Below, piece after piece: positions 14,087 to 22,276 of a stretch of 33,418 nucleotides of DNA. Each line of letters begins with the position of its first letter. Within the stretch, counting starts at the first letter, position 1. This DNA comes from Candidatus Competibacter sp. (GTDB taxonomy: Bacteria > Pseudomonadota > Gammaproteobacteria > Competibacterales > Competibacteraceae). The translations under genes were made by a program, and so were the position numbers. The notes under the pieces are model-generated. The model saw nothing but the letters and a program-made list of their open reading frames with translations, made no database searches and was not told the origin of the DNA. The stretch spans positions 1-33,418 of the forward strand of contig JARSSH010000009.1 of assembly GCA_029624815.1 (NCBI GenBank), written 5' to 3'.

Positions 14087-15658
14087 ATGGGTAAACGCCA
14101 ACGCCATCCCCCATTGCGGCCCATGAGGTCACGCGTGAATCCCGCTGATTTCGCCGCGCCCGCCGCGCCGGTGCGGCAAGAGATCGCCAGCACCGCTGAT
14201 GGTCGCGATATCACGCGCTTCTATGTCCGGCCCGATCTGCGGCTGTCGCCGCAGGACACTATTCTCAATACCGCGACCTACCGCAACCTGGCTGGCTATG
14301 ACCTGTTCCAGGATCTGTTGACGGACTGGACGGTGTTTTCGACGTTGCAACAGCGGCGGCTGGCCATGGTGTCCGCCGAAACCGAAGTGGTTCCGGGCGG
14401 CAAGCGGCAGGCGGACAAAAGCGCGGCGGCCTTTATCGAACAAGTGCTCAAGCACATCGGCTGGGATCGCGTCAGCGCGAAGATGCACTTTGGCATCTAC
14501 TATGGGCTGGGCGTGGCCGAGTGTTTATGGGCTACGGATGGCGCGCAGGTCATCCCGGACGCGATCAAAGCCCGTGATCGCCGTCGGTTTTGTTACGACG
14601 GCGCGATGCGCTTGCGATTGTTGACCGCCGCGGACGCGCAACCGGGCGAACTCTTGCCCGAGCGCAAATTCTGGGCGTTTCAGACCGGCGCGGATCACGA
14701 CGACGAGCCTTATGGTGTCGGCCTGGCGCACTGGTTGTACTGGCCGGTGACCTTTAAGCGATCGGGCGTCAAGTTCTGGCTGGTCGCGGCCGAAAAGTTT
14801 GGATCGCCCACCGCCGTGGGGTTTTTCCCGCCCGAACTCACCGAGGCGGATCAGCAAAAATTGTTGGTGACGCTGGGCAAGATCCGCACCGATGCCGGTC
14901 TGATCGCCCCGGATGGCACCCGAATCGATCTGCTGGAAGCCAAGCGCGCGGCCGGCGGCGATTACGGCGAATTGTGCCGGTACATGGATCAGGCGATTCA
15001 TCGGGTGGTCTTGAGCCAGCTTGCCGCGACGGATTCGACCGCCAGCAAATTGAATGTCTCCAATGACGACCCAGCAACATGGCAGCGGCTCATCAAAGCC
15101 GATGCCGATCTGATTTGCGAGTCGTTTAACGACACCGTCGTGCGCTGGCTGTGCGACTGGAATTTCCCCGGCGCCGCTTATCCGCAGGTCTGGCGACGCA
15201 CCGAGCCCGGTGCCGACTTGGCCCAACGCAGCGAAATCGAGGAGCGCATCTATAAGGTGGGCTATCGCCCGACATTGGCACAAATCCAAGGCGAGTACGA
15301 CGGCGAATGGGAACCGGTGCCGGCGCCCGTGCCCGCACTGCCAGCCATCCCCCTTGCCGAACCCGCGCCGCTGGCCTTCGCCGCGTCGCCACCCCCCTTT
15401 GAAAAAGGGGGGGCGGGGGGGATTCATGACCGTCTGGGCCGCGAGGCCGCGCCGCTGATCGATGGTTTGCTGGAACCGGTGCGGTCGTTGCTGAAACGCG
15501 GCGCCGATTTTGATGAGTTGCGCGATGGATTGCTCAAGCTCTATCCCGATCTGGATGCGACCGCGTTCGCGGAGCTGCTGGGACGGGCGTTCGCGGTGGC
15601 GGATGCGGCGGGTCGGTTTGCCGTGATGGACTCAACGAAAGAAGGTGATGAATCATGA
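14087..15658 (+). CDS. Portal protein (Mu gp29-like, DUF935)
   Basis: The protein is 523 aa and forms the ring through which DNA enters the head. The DUF935 pattern is clear (QRRLAMVSAETEVVPGG, GLAHWLYWPVTFKRSG, HRVVLSQLAATDSTASKLNV). ATG 14087 follows GAGGTG, just after the terminase stop; upstream in-frame codons overlap the terminase. A low-complexity palindrome at 15392-15425 adds the peptide PPPFEKGGAGGI near residue 440, in a proline-rich linker before the C-terminal helical domain. Confidence 0.93.
   Translation: MGKRQRHPPLRPMRSRVNPADFAAPAAPVRQEIASTADGRDITRFYVRPDLRLSPQDTILNTATYRNLAGYDLFQDLLTDWTVFSTLQQRRLAMVSAETEVVPGGKRQADKSAAAFIEQVLKHIGWDRVSAKMHFGIYYGLGVAECLWATDGAQVIPDAIKARDRRRFCYDGAMRLRLLTAADAQPGELLPERKFWAFQTGADHDDEPYGVGLAHWLYWPVTFKRSGVKFWLVAAEKFGSPTAVGFFPPELTEADQQKLLVTLGKIRTDAGLIAPDGTRIDLLEAKRAAGGDYGELCRYMDQAIHRVVLSQLAATDSTASKLNVSNDDPATWQRLIKADADLICESFNDTVVRWLCDWNFPGAAYPQVWRRTEPGADLAQRSEIEERIYKVGYRPTLAQIQGEYDGEWEPVPAPVPALPAIPLAEPAPLAFAASPPPFEKGGAGGIHDRLGREAAPLIDGLLEPVRSLLKRGADFDELRDGLLKLYPDLDATAFAELLGRAFAVADAAGRFAVMDSTKEGDES
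15392..15425. repeat. Small C/G-arm palindrome inside the portal gene
   Basis: CCCCCC TTTGAAAAA GGGGGGG is a hairpin followed by a CGGGGGGGATT tail. This form (C-run, TTT, A-run, G-run, G-rich tail) is a known type of short dispersed palindrome in some proteobacterial and cyanobacterial genomes, here kept in frame. It may have been captured from the host chromosome. The dispersed-copy claim needs host genome data. Confidence 0.5.
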
Positions 15659-16032
15659 TTAAATATGCAAAATCAAAAGTATTGGCGTTGGCGATGATCG
15701 CTTTTTCCTTGCCTGCCGCCGCCGACACCTATCAAGTCACGTTTGGTTGGACCGACCCGACGACGTATCTCCCCTCCGACGTGCCCGTTTACGAAGCAAA
15801 ATATCGAGTGGCGGGCGGGGCCGAAACCGCGATCGCGGGGTTAGCCACGCCGGGGGGGGCTCGTGTAGTGACTGCCGCTCCTGGGCAAACGATTGAGATC
15901 GCCGCGCGGACTTGTAACTTGACCCTCTGTTCGCCCTGGACGCCATGGGTGACGGCTACCGCGCCACATCCGGCGACTCAGCCTGGGAACCAGACCGGTC
16001 TGACGATCACCGTGGTGCGCACGGGGCCGTGA
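15655..16032 (+). CDS. Exported Fn3-like protein in virion cluster
   Basis: The protein is 125 aa with a clear signal peptide (residues 1-24, MIKYAKSKVLALAMIAFSLP then AAA) followed by a single beta-sandwich-like domain (YQVTFGWTDP start, EIAARTCNLTLCSPWTPW near the end). It overlaps the portal stop (ATGA). The N-terminal pattern and paired cysteines resemble the first domain of the next protein. A Sec signal is unexpected for a structural protein, so it may be an envelope-located or adhesion-related phage protein. Confidence 0.7.
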   Translation: MIKYAKSKVLALAMIAFSLPAAADTYQVTFGWTDPTTYLPSDVPVYEAKYRVAGGAETAIAGLATPGGARVVTAAPGQTIEIAARTCNLTLCSPWTPWVTATAPHPATQPGNQTGLTITVVRTGP

Positions 16033-16033
16033 G

Positions 16034-18106
16034 ATGCGTCGCGCCCTTTCCCTGCTGCCGCTGGCCTTGGCGACGAGTGTCGCCTGGGCCGGGCTGCTGA
16101 CCACGTTTGCTTGGGATGCCGATCCAGCGTGGCCAGTCGGTACCGCCGTCGAGCTTGAAGCCAATGGGGTCAATGCCGGCGGGATCACCGATGCCCAGCA
16201 TACGCTTGATGTCCCTGTGTTGCCTGGGGGAGTCATTGCGGCGCGGGCGCGGGCGGTTCCACCATCGGGATATCAATGCGGAGAACCGATCGGCCCATGC
16301 CCACCGTCCGCGTGGTCTACGCTGGCGCAAACCCTGCCGGCCACTCCGTCTGGGCTGTGGGGGCGGTGGACACGTTTGGAGAGTCCACCCATGACCATCG
16401 CGCGGCGCGGCAGTACTGCTTACTCGGTTCAGTGGCTTAACAGTTCTAGTGCGGTCATTACCAAAGAGCCATCGGTCCAAGTCGGAGATATTATATTTAT
16501 TGGAGTTTCCTCTTACTCGAACGAGGGCTTCAACGCAGGAGGCGCAGTCTCAATCTCGGGGTTCTCTGTCGTGGGGGGTGCTGGGGTCGCCTACGCAACC
16601 TATGGTGATGACGGAGCCTCCAAGGGAATCGTTTTTTATCGCGTGGTAGACGGTACTGAGGGGGCGTCTTTCACGATCAACACCAATCCGAATAGCGGCG
16701 CCTATCCATACGGTTCGGCGGTACTGCTTGCTTTTTCCGGCAGTTCAGTGTCGATTGAGGCGTTCGGCACGACAGACAACGCCAGTGGCACCAACCCCAG
16801 CGCCCCCAGCGTCACTGCCGCGGGTAGCAATACCTTGTTGTTGTCGTTTTATCTGTATTCAGACCCGGCCGCATTTACCGCGCCGACTGGATCTGACGGG
16901 TCATTCGCAAATAGCCCGCAGAACACCAATGGGTCGGCGGTATCGTGGGATGCCATCGCATCGTCTGGCGCTACGGGGGTGCGAATCGCCACGTTGGGGG
17001 GCTCTCGGGACTGCCTGGGATTCTCTGTATTACTGAAAGAAACGGCCGGCGGATCGGCGGTGACACTGCCCGGTATATCTGGGGCTGGCGCCATCGGGAC
17101 CATCGCCGCGAGCGGTGGCGCAACCAAAACGCCGACTGGCGTCGCTGCTGGCGGCGCGGCTAACAGCCTCTTGCTATCGGGCGGCGCGGGGAAATTGCTA
17201 TTAGGCCTGTTCGGGACGGGTGGCGCGGGCTCGGTTGGCGCGCATGGCGGCGCGGGGAAATTGCTATTAGGCCTGTTCGGGACGGGTGGCGCGGGTTCGG
17301 TTGGCGCGCATGGCGGCGCGGGGAAATTGCTATTAGGCCTGTTCGGGACGGGTGGCGCGGGTTCGGTTGGCGCGCATGGCGGCGCGGTTGTTGCGTCGGA
17401 AGGGGCAGGGGCTGGCGGCGCGGCGGGGGCCCTTTCGCTCTCGGCCGGGGCTAATGTGACCCCTATCGGCATCTACGTCACTGGGCTGGCGGGCGCTGTC
17501 TTTGCCAGCGCGGGCGGCAACGTCAATGTCAGTCTGTCCGGCCTGGTGGCCGTGGGCAATACGGGCGCGCTGGCGCTTTCCGGGGGTGCGCAACCGACGA
17601 TTTCCGGTCTGGCGGCCCTCGCCGGCATTGGCGTGGCGACCGCGCATGGCGGCGGGACGGCCGCGACAGCCGGTGTTGCGAGTTCTGGAGCGGCCGGCGC
17701 GCTTTCGCTCTCGGCCACGGCTCTGCTGAATCTGCTGGGCGCATCGGGCGCGGGCACGGCGGGATTGCTGGCGCTGGCGGCCGATGCGGCGGTGACACTG
17801 ACCGGCATCGGCGCCAATGGGCAAATAGGCACGATTACCGTTTCGGCTGGCGCCACCGCGTCAATCGCTCTGTCGGGCGTCGCCAGCATCGGCCAAATCG
17901 GTACGGTCTCGCTATCGGCGGATGCGCTGACGCTGTTGACGGGCATTCAAGCGCTGGGGCAGGCCGGATTCTTGCGATTGGTTGAGCTGATTACCCCGGC
18001 TGGCCGATTGCTGTTGGTCGAAAGCGAGGGGCGTTTGCTGTTGATCGAGCCCGAAGACCGACTGCTCTCGATCCAGTCGGACGGTTCCAATCTGAACATC
18101 AATTGA
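16034..18106 (+). CDS. Glycine-rich repeat protein, probable fibre/appendage
   Basis: The protein is 690 aa. It has a signal-like N terminus (1-19), an Fn3-like domain (20-100) similar to the previous protein, and a beta-sandwich domain (about 115-340). A long Gly/Ala-rich region (about 345-650) is built of roughly 22-residue units with the pattern GVxAxGxxGTxxLSA. A terminal block repeats GRLLLVESEGRLLLIEPEDR. Such repeats are common in phage tail-fibre proteins and may form a beta-solenoid. It sits before a fibre-tail adaptor, supporting an appendage role, though the signal peptide is odd for a virion protein. Confidence 0.7.
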   Translation: MRRALSLLPLALATSVAWAGLLTTFAWDADPAWPVGTAVELEANGVNAGGITDAQHTLDVPVLPGGVIAARARAVPPSGYQCGEPIGPCPPSAWSTLAQTLPATPSGLWGRWTRLESPPMTIARRGSTAYSVQWLNSSSAVITKEPSVQVGDIIFIGVSSYSNEGFNAGGAVSISGFSVVGGAGVAYATYGDDGASKGIVFYRVVDGTEGASFTINTNPNSGAYPYGSAVLLAFSGSSVSIEAFGTTDNASGTNPSAPSVTAAGSNTLLLSFYLYSDPAAFTAPTGSDGSFANSPQNTNGSAVSWDAIASSGATGVRIATLGGSRDCLGFSVLLKETAGGSAVTLPGISGAGAIGTIAASGGATKTPTGVAAGGAANSLLLSGGAGKLLLGLFGTGGAGSVGAHGGAGKLLLGLFGTGGAGSVGAHGGAGKLLLGLFGTGGAGSVGAHGGAVVASEGAGAGGAAGALSLSAGANVTPIGIYVTGLAGAVFASAGGNVNVSLSGLVAVGNTGALALSGGAQPTISGLAALAGIGVATAHGGGTAATAGVASSGAAGALSLSATALLNLLGASGAGTAGLLALAADAAVTLTGIGANGQIGTITVSAGATASIALSGVASIGQIGTVSLSADALTLLTGIQALGQAGFLRLVELITPAGRLLLVESEGRLLLIEPEDRLLSIQSDGSNLNIN
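17183..17386 (+). repeat. Three near-identical 66-bp tandem units
   Basis: Inside the glycine-rich gene, a 66-bp unit encoding 22 residues (starting GAGKLLLGLFGTGGAGSVGA) occurs three times, with GGGGAAA markers at 17188, 17254 and 17320. Only one base difference (GGGC versus GGGT) is seen, so expansion is recent. Copy number could vary by slippage and change appendage length. Confidence 0.9.
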
Positions 18107-18116
18107 GGATCTCAAA

Positions 18117-18563
18117 ATGGCCGCGACCACGGCGATGTGTACCAGCTTCAAATCCGAACTCATGCAGGCCCTGCATAACTTCCTGCTGACCGGCGGCAAT
18201 GCCTTCAAGTTGGCGTTGATCAAAACCGGGATGGCCGGCACCTACGGCGCGGCCAGTACCAACTACAGCAATATCACCGGCAATAGCGACGAGGCCAGCG
18301 GCACGGGCTATACCGCCGGTGGCGCGGCCTTGACTCGGGTCGATCCGGCCACCAGCGGCACGACGGCCTATACCGATTTTGCCGATGTGTCGTGGTCATC
18401 CGCGACGATCAGCGCCGCCGCCGCGATGATCTACAACACCACCAGCGGCAACAGAGCGGTGTCGGTGCATGATTTTGGCGGCACGGTCACCAGTACGAAC
18501 GGAACATTTCAAGTCACGTTCCCGACGCCAGACGCCAGCAATGCCATTCTGAGGCTGGCCTGA
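18117..18563 (+). CDS. Phage structural beta protein, paralogue of 28784 gene
   Basis: The protein is 148 aa: a short helix (FKSELMQALHNFLL), then a beta-rich domain with the marks GTGYTAGGAALTRV, SWSSATISAAAAMIYNT and FGGTVTSTNGTFQVTFP. The protein at 28784 has the same pattern (GGYTTGGITLANG), so the two are distant paralogues. Such proteins lie near fibre genes in many tailed phages; decoration or fibre attachment is likely. Confidence 0.75.
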   Translation: MAATTAMCTSFKSELMQALHNFLLTGGNAFKLALIKTGMAGTYGAASTNYSNITGNSDEASGTGYTAGGAALTRVDPATSGTTAYTDFADVSWSSATISAAAAMIYNTTSGNRAVSVHDFGGTVTSTNGTFQVTFPTPDASNAILRLA

Positions 18564-18817
18564 TGCGTCCCTTGATCCACGACCGGCTGGCCGGAAAAAC
18601 CGTCCAGGCGGTGCTGACCAATGGGCGGGAGTTGATCCTGCAATGCACGACGGGTGAAGAAATCGTGATTGGCTGGGGAATCGATGGTCCGGTGTTCCTG
18701 CGTCAGGATGTGCGGATCGTGCTGCCAACCACCGCCGCCGCTGGTGTCGGGGATCGGCTGATGATGCCCGGATCGGGGCAGACGATTACGCTCGATGCGT
18801 TGTTCCGGGAGCACTGA
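18563..18817 (+). CDS. Small protein of the fibre cassette
   Basis: The protein is 84 aa, beta-rich (VQAVLTNGRELILQCTTGEE). Its start overlaps the upstream stop and its stop overlaps the next start, as expected of a coexpressed virion cassette. No named family. Confidence 0.68.
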   Translation: MRPLIHDRLAGKTVQAVLTNGRELILQCTTGEEIVIGWGIDGPVFLRQDVRIVLPTTAAAGVGDRLMMPGSGQTITLDALFREH

Positions 18818-19161
18818 TGCCCACCTATCCGTCCAACAAAGCCGTTCCCGCCGCGATGGGGTTCAAGGATCCACAAGCGATTCTGGATTATGCGTTTTTA
18901 TGGCAGGACTGGCTGGCGGCGGACGAGACGATCACGGCGCACACGATCACGCCATCCGCCGCGACGATTACCGTGGATTCCAGCAGCGTCAACGCGGCGG
19001 CGGTGACACTGGACAGCGTTGAGCAGAAAATCGGTAGCGTGGTGACGGTATGGCTGTCGGCCGGAACGGCCGATACGATCTATGTGATCAGTTGCCGGGT
19101 GACGACCAGCGCCGGCCGCGTCGATGAGCGCAGTTTCAAGCTGATCGTGCGAGATCGCTGA
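18817..19161 (+). CDS. Phage fibre-tail adaptor-like protein
   Basis: The protein is 114 aa. The pattern KDPQAILDYAFLWQDWLAAD, then TWT-type beta strands and TSAGRVDERSFKLIVRDR at the end, matches the short Ig-like adaptor proteins (Gp77-like) found beside tail-fibre genes. It probably joins the glycine-rich fibre to the virion. Both ends overlap neighbouring genes. Confidence 0.78.
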   Translation: MPTYPSNKAVPAAMGFKDPQAILDYAFLWQDWLAADETITAHTITPSAATITVDSSSVNAAAVTLDSVEQKIGSVVTVWLSAGTADTIYVISCRVTTSAGRVDERSFKLIVRDR

Positions 19162-19988
19162 TGCCCGCCCAGTACGGTTCGCTGACCTTCGATGAGGCGC
19201 TGCAATACCTGCAAGAGCAGCTCGCGCTGCCGACCGAGCGCTGGGACGATTTGTTGGGCGCGGCGCATGACCGCGCTTTTGTGGTGGCCGGGGCGCTGCA
19301 AGCCGATTTGCTCCTCGACCTGCAAGCCGCCGTCGAAAAAGCCCGCGCCGAAGGCATGACGTTCGAGCAATTTCAGAAAGAGTTCGAACGGATTGTGGCC
19401 GAACGCGGCTGGACCGGCTGGACGGGCGAAGACTCGGCAGCGGGCCGAGCCTGGCGGGCACGGGTGATCTACGACACCAATCTCTTGGTCAGCGAGGCCG
19501 CCGGCCGTTATCAGCAGATGAAGCAAATCGCCGACCGCCGTCCCTACTGGCGCTATCGGCATGACGACAGCGTCGTTCATCCGCGTGAAGAGCATGAGGC
19601 GTGGGATGGCAAAGTGCTGCGTCATGACGATCCATGGTGGGGCAGCCATTATCCGCCCAACGGGTTCGGGTGCCACTGCTTCGTCGAAAGCTTGGCCGAG
19701 CGCGATCTTCGCAAGCTGAAGCTGAAGGTCGAGACGGGCAAGGATATGCCCCACGGCGGCACCGTCCGCTATGTCGATAAGCGCACCGGCGAGGAATTCG
19801 AGTTGCCTGAGGGCGTCGATCCGGGTTGGGATCATGCGCCGGGCGCGAATACCGGCACCGATTTGACGGCGCTGTTGCGGGCAAAGATGGCGGTCTGGCC
19901 CGAGGATCTGAAACGGCAGGCACTGGATGCGCTGCAAGGCAAAGTGGATGCGGCAACCTGGGCGGAGTTGTCGGCGTTGCTTAAATAA
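19161..19988 (+). CDS. Head morphogenesis protein (Mu gpF-like)
   Basis: The protein is 275 aa. The gpF domain is clear: ARVIYDTNLLVSEAAGRYQQ, PYWRYRHDDSVVHPREEHEA and HYPPNGFGCHCFVESLAERD. It is a minor head component needed to assemble infectious heads, often fused to or placed after the portal. Here it is separated from the portal by the fibre cassette. Start overlaps the previous stop as TGATG. Confidence 0.92.
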   Translation: MPAQYGSLTFDEALQYLQEQLALPTERWDDLLGAAHDRAFVVAGALQADLLLDLQAAVEKARAEGMTFEQFQKEFERIVAERGWTGWTGEDSAAGRAWRARVIYDTNLLVSEAAGRYQQMKQIADRRPYWRYRHDDSVVHPREEHEAWDGKVLRHDDPWWGSHYPPNGFGCHCFVESLAERDLRKLKLKVETGKDMPHGGTVRYVDKRTGEEFELPEGVDPGWDHAPGANTGTDLTALLRAKMAVWPEDLKRQALDALQGKVDAATWAELSALLK

Positions 19989-20003
19989 GGAGCATGAGCC
20001 AAC

Positions 20004-20477
20004 ATGGCCGGCGCACTGATCGAAATCGAGGTCAAGGATGATGAAGCCCGCGCGGCGCTGGAAAAACTCCGGGGGAAATTGGCCAGCCCTGAACCGGTGT
20101 TCCGCGACATTGGCGAAGCGCTGACGAACAACTTTCGCGATCGCTTCGGTCGCGGGGTCGATGCCGCGGGCCATCCGTGGGCGCCGCTGTCGCAAGTCAC
20201 CCTCGACCGCAAGCGCAAAAACAAGGACAAGATTCTGGTGCTGGACGGCTATCTCAGGCGCCTCGCTTATCAGGCCGACAACAACGGCGCGCGAATCGGC
20301 ACCGACCGCATCTACGGCGCCCTGCATCAGTTCGGCGCGCGAAAGGGCGAATTCGGCCGCACGCGACGCGGCGCCCCCATCCCCTGGGGCGATGTGCCGG
20401 CCCGCGAATATCTGGGATTGTCCGACGCCGACGAGGGCGATATCCTCGACATCCTCCACGAATGGCTGGTCTCGTAA
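20004..20477 (+). CDS. Virion morphogenesis protein (Mu gpG-like)
   Basis: The protein is 157 aa with the conserved pattern EALTNNFRDRFGRGVDAAGH, PWAPLSQVTLDRKRKNKDKI and VPAREYLGLSDADEGDI of phage virion morphogenesis proteins (Mu gpG). AAGGAG lies before the ATG. Its role is in joining head and tail. Confidence 0.9.
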   Translation: MAGALIEIEVKDDEARAALEKLRGKLASPEPVFRDIGEALTNNFRDRFGRGVDAAGHPWAPLSQVTLDRKRKNKDKILVLDGYLRRLAYQADNNGARIGTDRIYGALHQFGARKGEFGRTRRGAPIPWGDVPAREYLGLSDADEGDILDILHEWLVS

Positions 20478-20712
20478 AAACGGCGATTTCAGGCGCTCGC
20501 AATCATGACCCGCCGCCTTACCACCACCGAGCCCATAACCACCCGTTAACCCCCCGTTAAAATTCGCTGTGAGGCGGTTGTGACAGGCTGTTTGGATCGC
20601 GTCATGCCGCCTCGCCCGCATCGCGGTCATGGCGTCGATCAATGGCGCAATATCGCGCCTCCGTTACCCGACAGAGTTATCTGCTGATTGGCCGTCGCTT
20701 ATATAGGGCGGC
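20478..20712 (+). promoter_or_regulatory. 235-bp gap before the protease gene
   Basis: This is the largest gap in the late region, where other genes overlap. It holds two CCCGTTAA copies (20542, 20553) 11 bp apart, an inverted repeat GAGGCGG (20571-20577)/CCGCCTC (20607-20613), and a TATATA box (20700-20705) with a poor -35. A 14-codon ORF (20503-20547) ends at the first CCCGTTAA. A late promoter, processing site or structured leader is possible. No larger gene seen. Confidence 0.4.
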
Positions 20713-21852
20713 ATGAGCGAAAAATCTCTTCCACTCCAGATTTTCAAGGTCGGCACCTGGACGGATAACGGTGGCGCGACCGCCGCGTTTTCCGATGCCG
20801 AATTAGCGGCGACCGCCGCCGCCTACGATCCCATCAACAGGCACGAAGCGCCCCTGGTCGTCGGGCATCCGACGCTGGAAGCTCCCGCGTATGGCTGGGT
20901 GCAGGCGCTGGCCGTGATCCAGGACGCGCTGGAAGCCACGCCGAAGCAAGTGGACGCCGAATTCGCCGATATGGTGCGCGAAGGGCGATTCAACAAAATC
21001 TCGTCCAGCTTCTGGCGGCCAGATGCGCCCGGCAATCCCGTTCCAGGGGTGTACTACTTGCGTCATGTTGGTTTTCTGGGCGCCGCCGCGCCCGCCGTCA
21101 AGGGCTTGCGTACTCCTGCCTTCGCCGCCAACGAAGCCGGCGTCATCGAGTTCTCGGCGGATTTCTCGGAATGGTCCAGCCGCGCGCAGCTCGATCTTTG
21201 GCGCAGCCTACGCGAATGGCTGCTGACTCAGTTCGGCGCGGAAACCGCTGATCGGGTCGTGCCGGGTTATGCGCTGGATAGCCTGCAATCCGACCTGGAG
21301 CAATCCGCTGTCGAGAGCGCCGTCGAATCCGTCTCTCCATCCCCCCCTCAGGACTCCTTATTTATGAGTGATGCCACCGAACTGGCCGCGCGCGAGGCGG
21401 CCATCAGTGCTCGCGAAACGGCCATCGCCGCGCAAGAGCAGCAGTTGCAAGCCCAGGCCGCCGCCCAGCGCCGCCGCGAAGTCACCGCGTTTGCGGAGGC
21501 GCAGGTCAAGGCGGGTAAGGTCTTGCCGCGCCAGCAGTCCGGCTTGATCGAGCTGCTGCTGGCGCTGCCGGAAGCGCCGTTGGAATTCGCCGAGGCGGGC
21601 CAGACCGTCAAGACCGAGCCGCGCGCCTGGCTGGAGCAGTTTCTGGCGACATTGCCCGCGCAAGTGGATTACGCCGAGCGGACGGGCGGGGCGGGCGTCA
21701 TCCCGCCGGGTAATACCGGCCCGGACCAGCAAAAAGCCGAGTTTGCCGCCAGCTCGGATTTGCAAGCGGAATTCGGCACCGTGGAGCGCTACCAGTCCTA
21801 CCAAAAATCCGTGGCCGACGGCCGCGCCAAGATTCATGGGGAGACCCGCTGA
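20713..21852 (+). CDS. Head maturation protease (Mu gpI-like)
   Basis: The protein is 379 aa. The N-terminal 160 residues carry the Mu-like protease pattern (LVVGHPTLEAPAYGWVQALA, GRFNKISSSFWRPDAPGNPV, HVGFLGAAAPAVKGLRT). A linker leads to a helical, Ala/Gln-rich C-terminal part (residues 218-379) that acts as scaffold. The protease cleaves scaffold and itself during head maturation. An internal start at 21364 probably makes the scaffold alone. Its start region follows a TATATA box. Confidence 0.9.
   Translation: MSEKSLPLQIFKVGTWTDNGGATAAFSDAELAATAAAYDPINRHEAPLVVGHPTLEAPAYGWVQALAVIQDALEATPKQVDAEFADMVREGRFNKISSSFWRPDAPGNPVPGVYYLRHVGFLGAAAPAVKGLRTPAFAANEAGVIEFSADFSEWSSRAQLDLWRSLREWLLTQFGAETADRVVPGYALDSLQSDLEQSAVESAVESVSPSPPQDSLFMSDATELAAREAAISARETAIAAQEQQLQAQAAAQRRREVTAFAEAQVKAGKVLPRQQSGLIELLLALPEAPLEFAEAGQTVKTEPRAWLEQFLATLPAQVDYAERTGGAGVIPPGNTGPDQQKAEFAASSDLQAEFGTVERYQSYQKSVADGRAKIHGETR
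21364..21852 (+). CDS. Internal start for scaffold protein (Mu gpZ-like)
   Basis: Inside the protease gene and in the same frame, ATG 21364 follows CAGGAC about 9 bases upstream and a linker of proline codons. It begins MSDATELAAREAAISARETA, a long coiled coil. In Mu, the scaffold gpZ is made from an internal start of gene I. The product would be 162 aa and helps capsid shell assembly. Confidence 0.75.
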   Translation: MSDATELAAREAAISARETAIAAQEQQLQAQAAAQRRREVTAFAEAQVKAGKVLPRQQSGLIELLLALPEAPLEFAEAGQTVKTEPRAWLEQFLATLPAQVDYAERTGGAGVIPPGNTGPDQQKAEFAASSDLQAEFGTVERYQSYQKSVADGRAKIHGETR

Positions 21853-22265
21853 TGGCCCTTTCCGCTGATACCGTCCGTACATTTGAGATCGGGGATATCA
21901 ATACCCTGGTCGTCGCCGCCGGCGTCACGATCTATGAAGGCGCATTCGTCTTCGCGCTGAAAGCTGACGGGACCGCCGTGGTCGCCAGTCCGGCGATTTC
22001 CACCCATGTCTTCGCCGGCATCGCGATTTTCGGGCAGACGGCCGGCAATAAGGTCGATGTCAAGCACCGGGGCTTCGTCCAAATGCCGGTGACAGGGGCC
22101 AGCGCCGCCAGCGTGGGCGCCATCGTTTACGCCAGCGATGACAATACCCTGACGCTGACTTCGTCCACCAACGTCCCGGTTGGCTACGTGCATCGCCACG
22201 TGTCCGGCACGACCTGCATTGTCGAGTTCCGCAGCACGGCGGAACGCGATATCGCCGTCGCCTAA
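21852..22265 (+). CDS. Head decoration-like protein (DUF2190 type)
   Basis: The protein is 137 aa and beta-rich, with the pattern VAAGVTIYEGAFVFALKADG, VFAGIAIFGQTAGNKVDVKH and PVGYVHRHVSGTTCIVEF. Small proteins of this type lie between scaffold and major capsid genes and decorate the head. Start overlaps the protease stop. Confidence 0.8.
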   Translation: MALSADTVRTFEIGDINTLVVAAGVTIYEGAFVFALKADGTAVVASPAISTHVFAGIAIFGQTAGNKVDVKHRGFVQMPVTGASAASVGAIVYASDDNTLTLTSSTNVPVGYVHRHVSGTTCIVEFRSTAERDIAVA

Positions 22266-22276
22266 GGAGGCGCTTC

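Noticed and set aside
17183-17386. 66-bp repeats as a CRISPR array
   Set aside because: They are contiguous, in frame and coding, with no spacers.
19080-20642. 520-aa minus-strand frame
   Set aside because: It lies opposite clear gpF and gpG genes and carries no recognisable domain.
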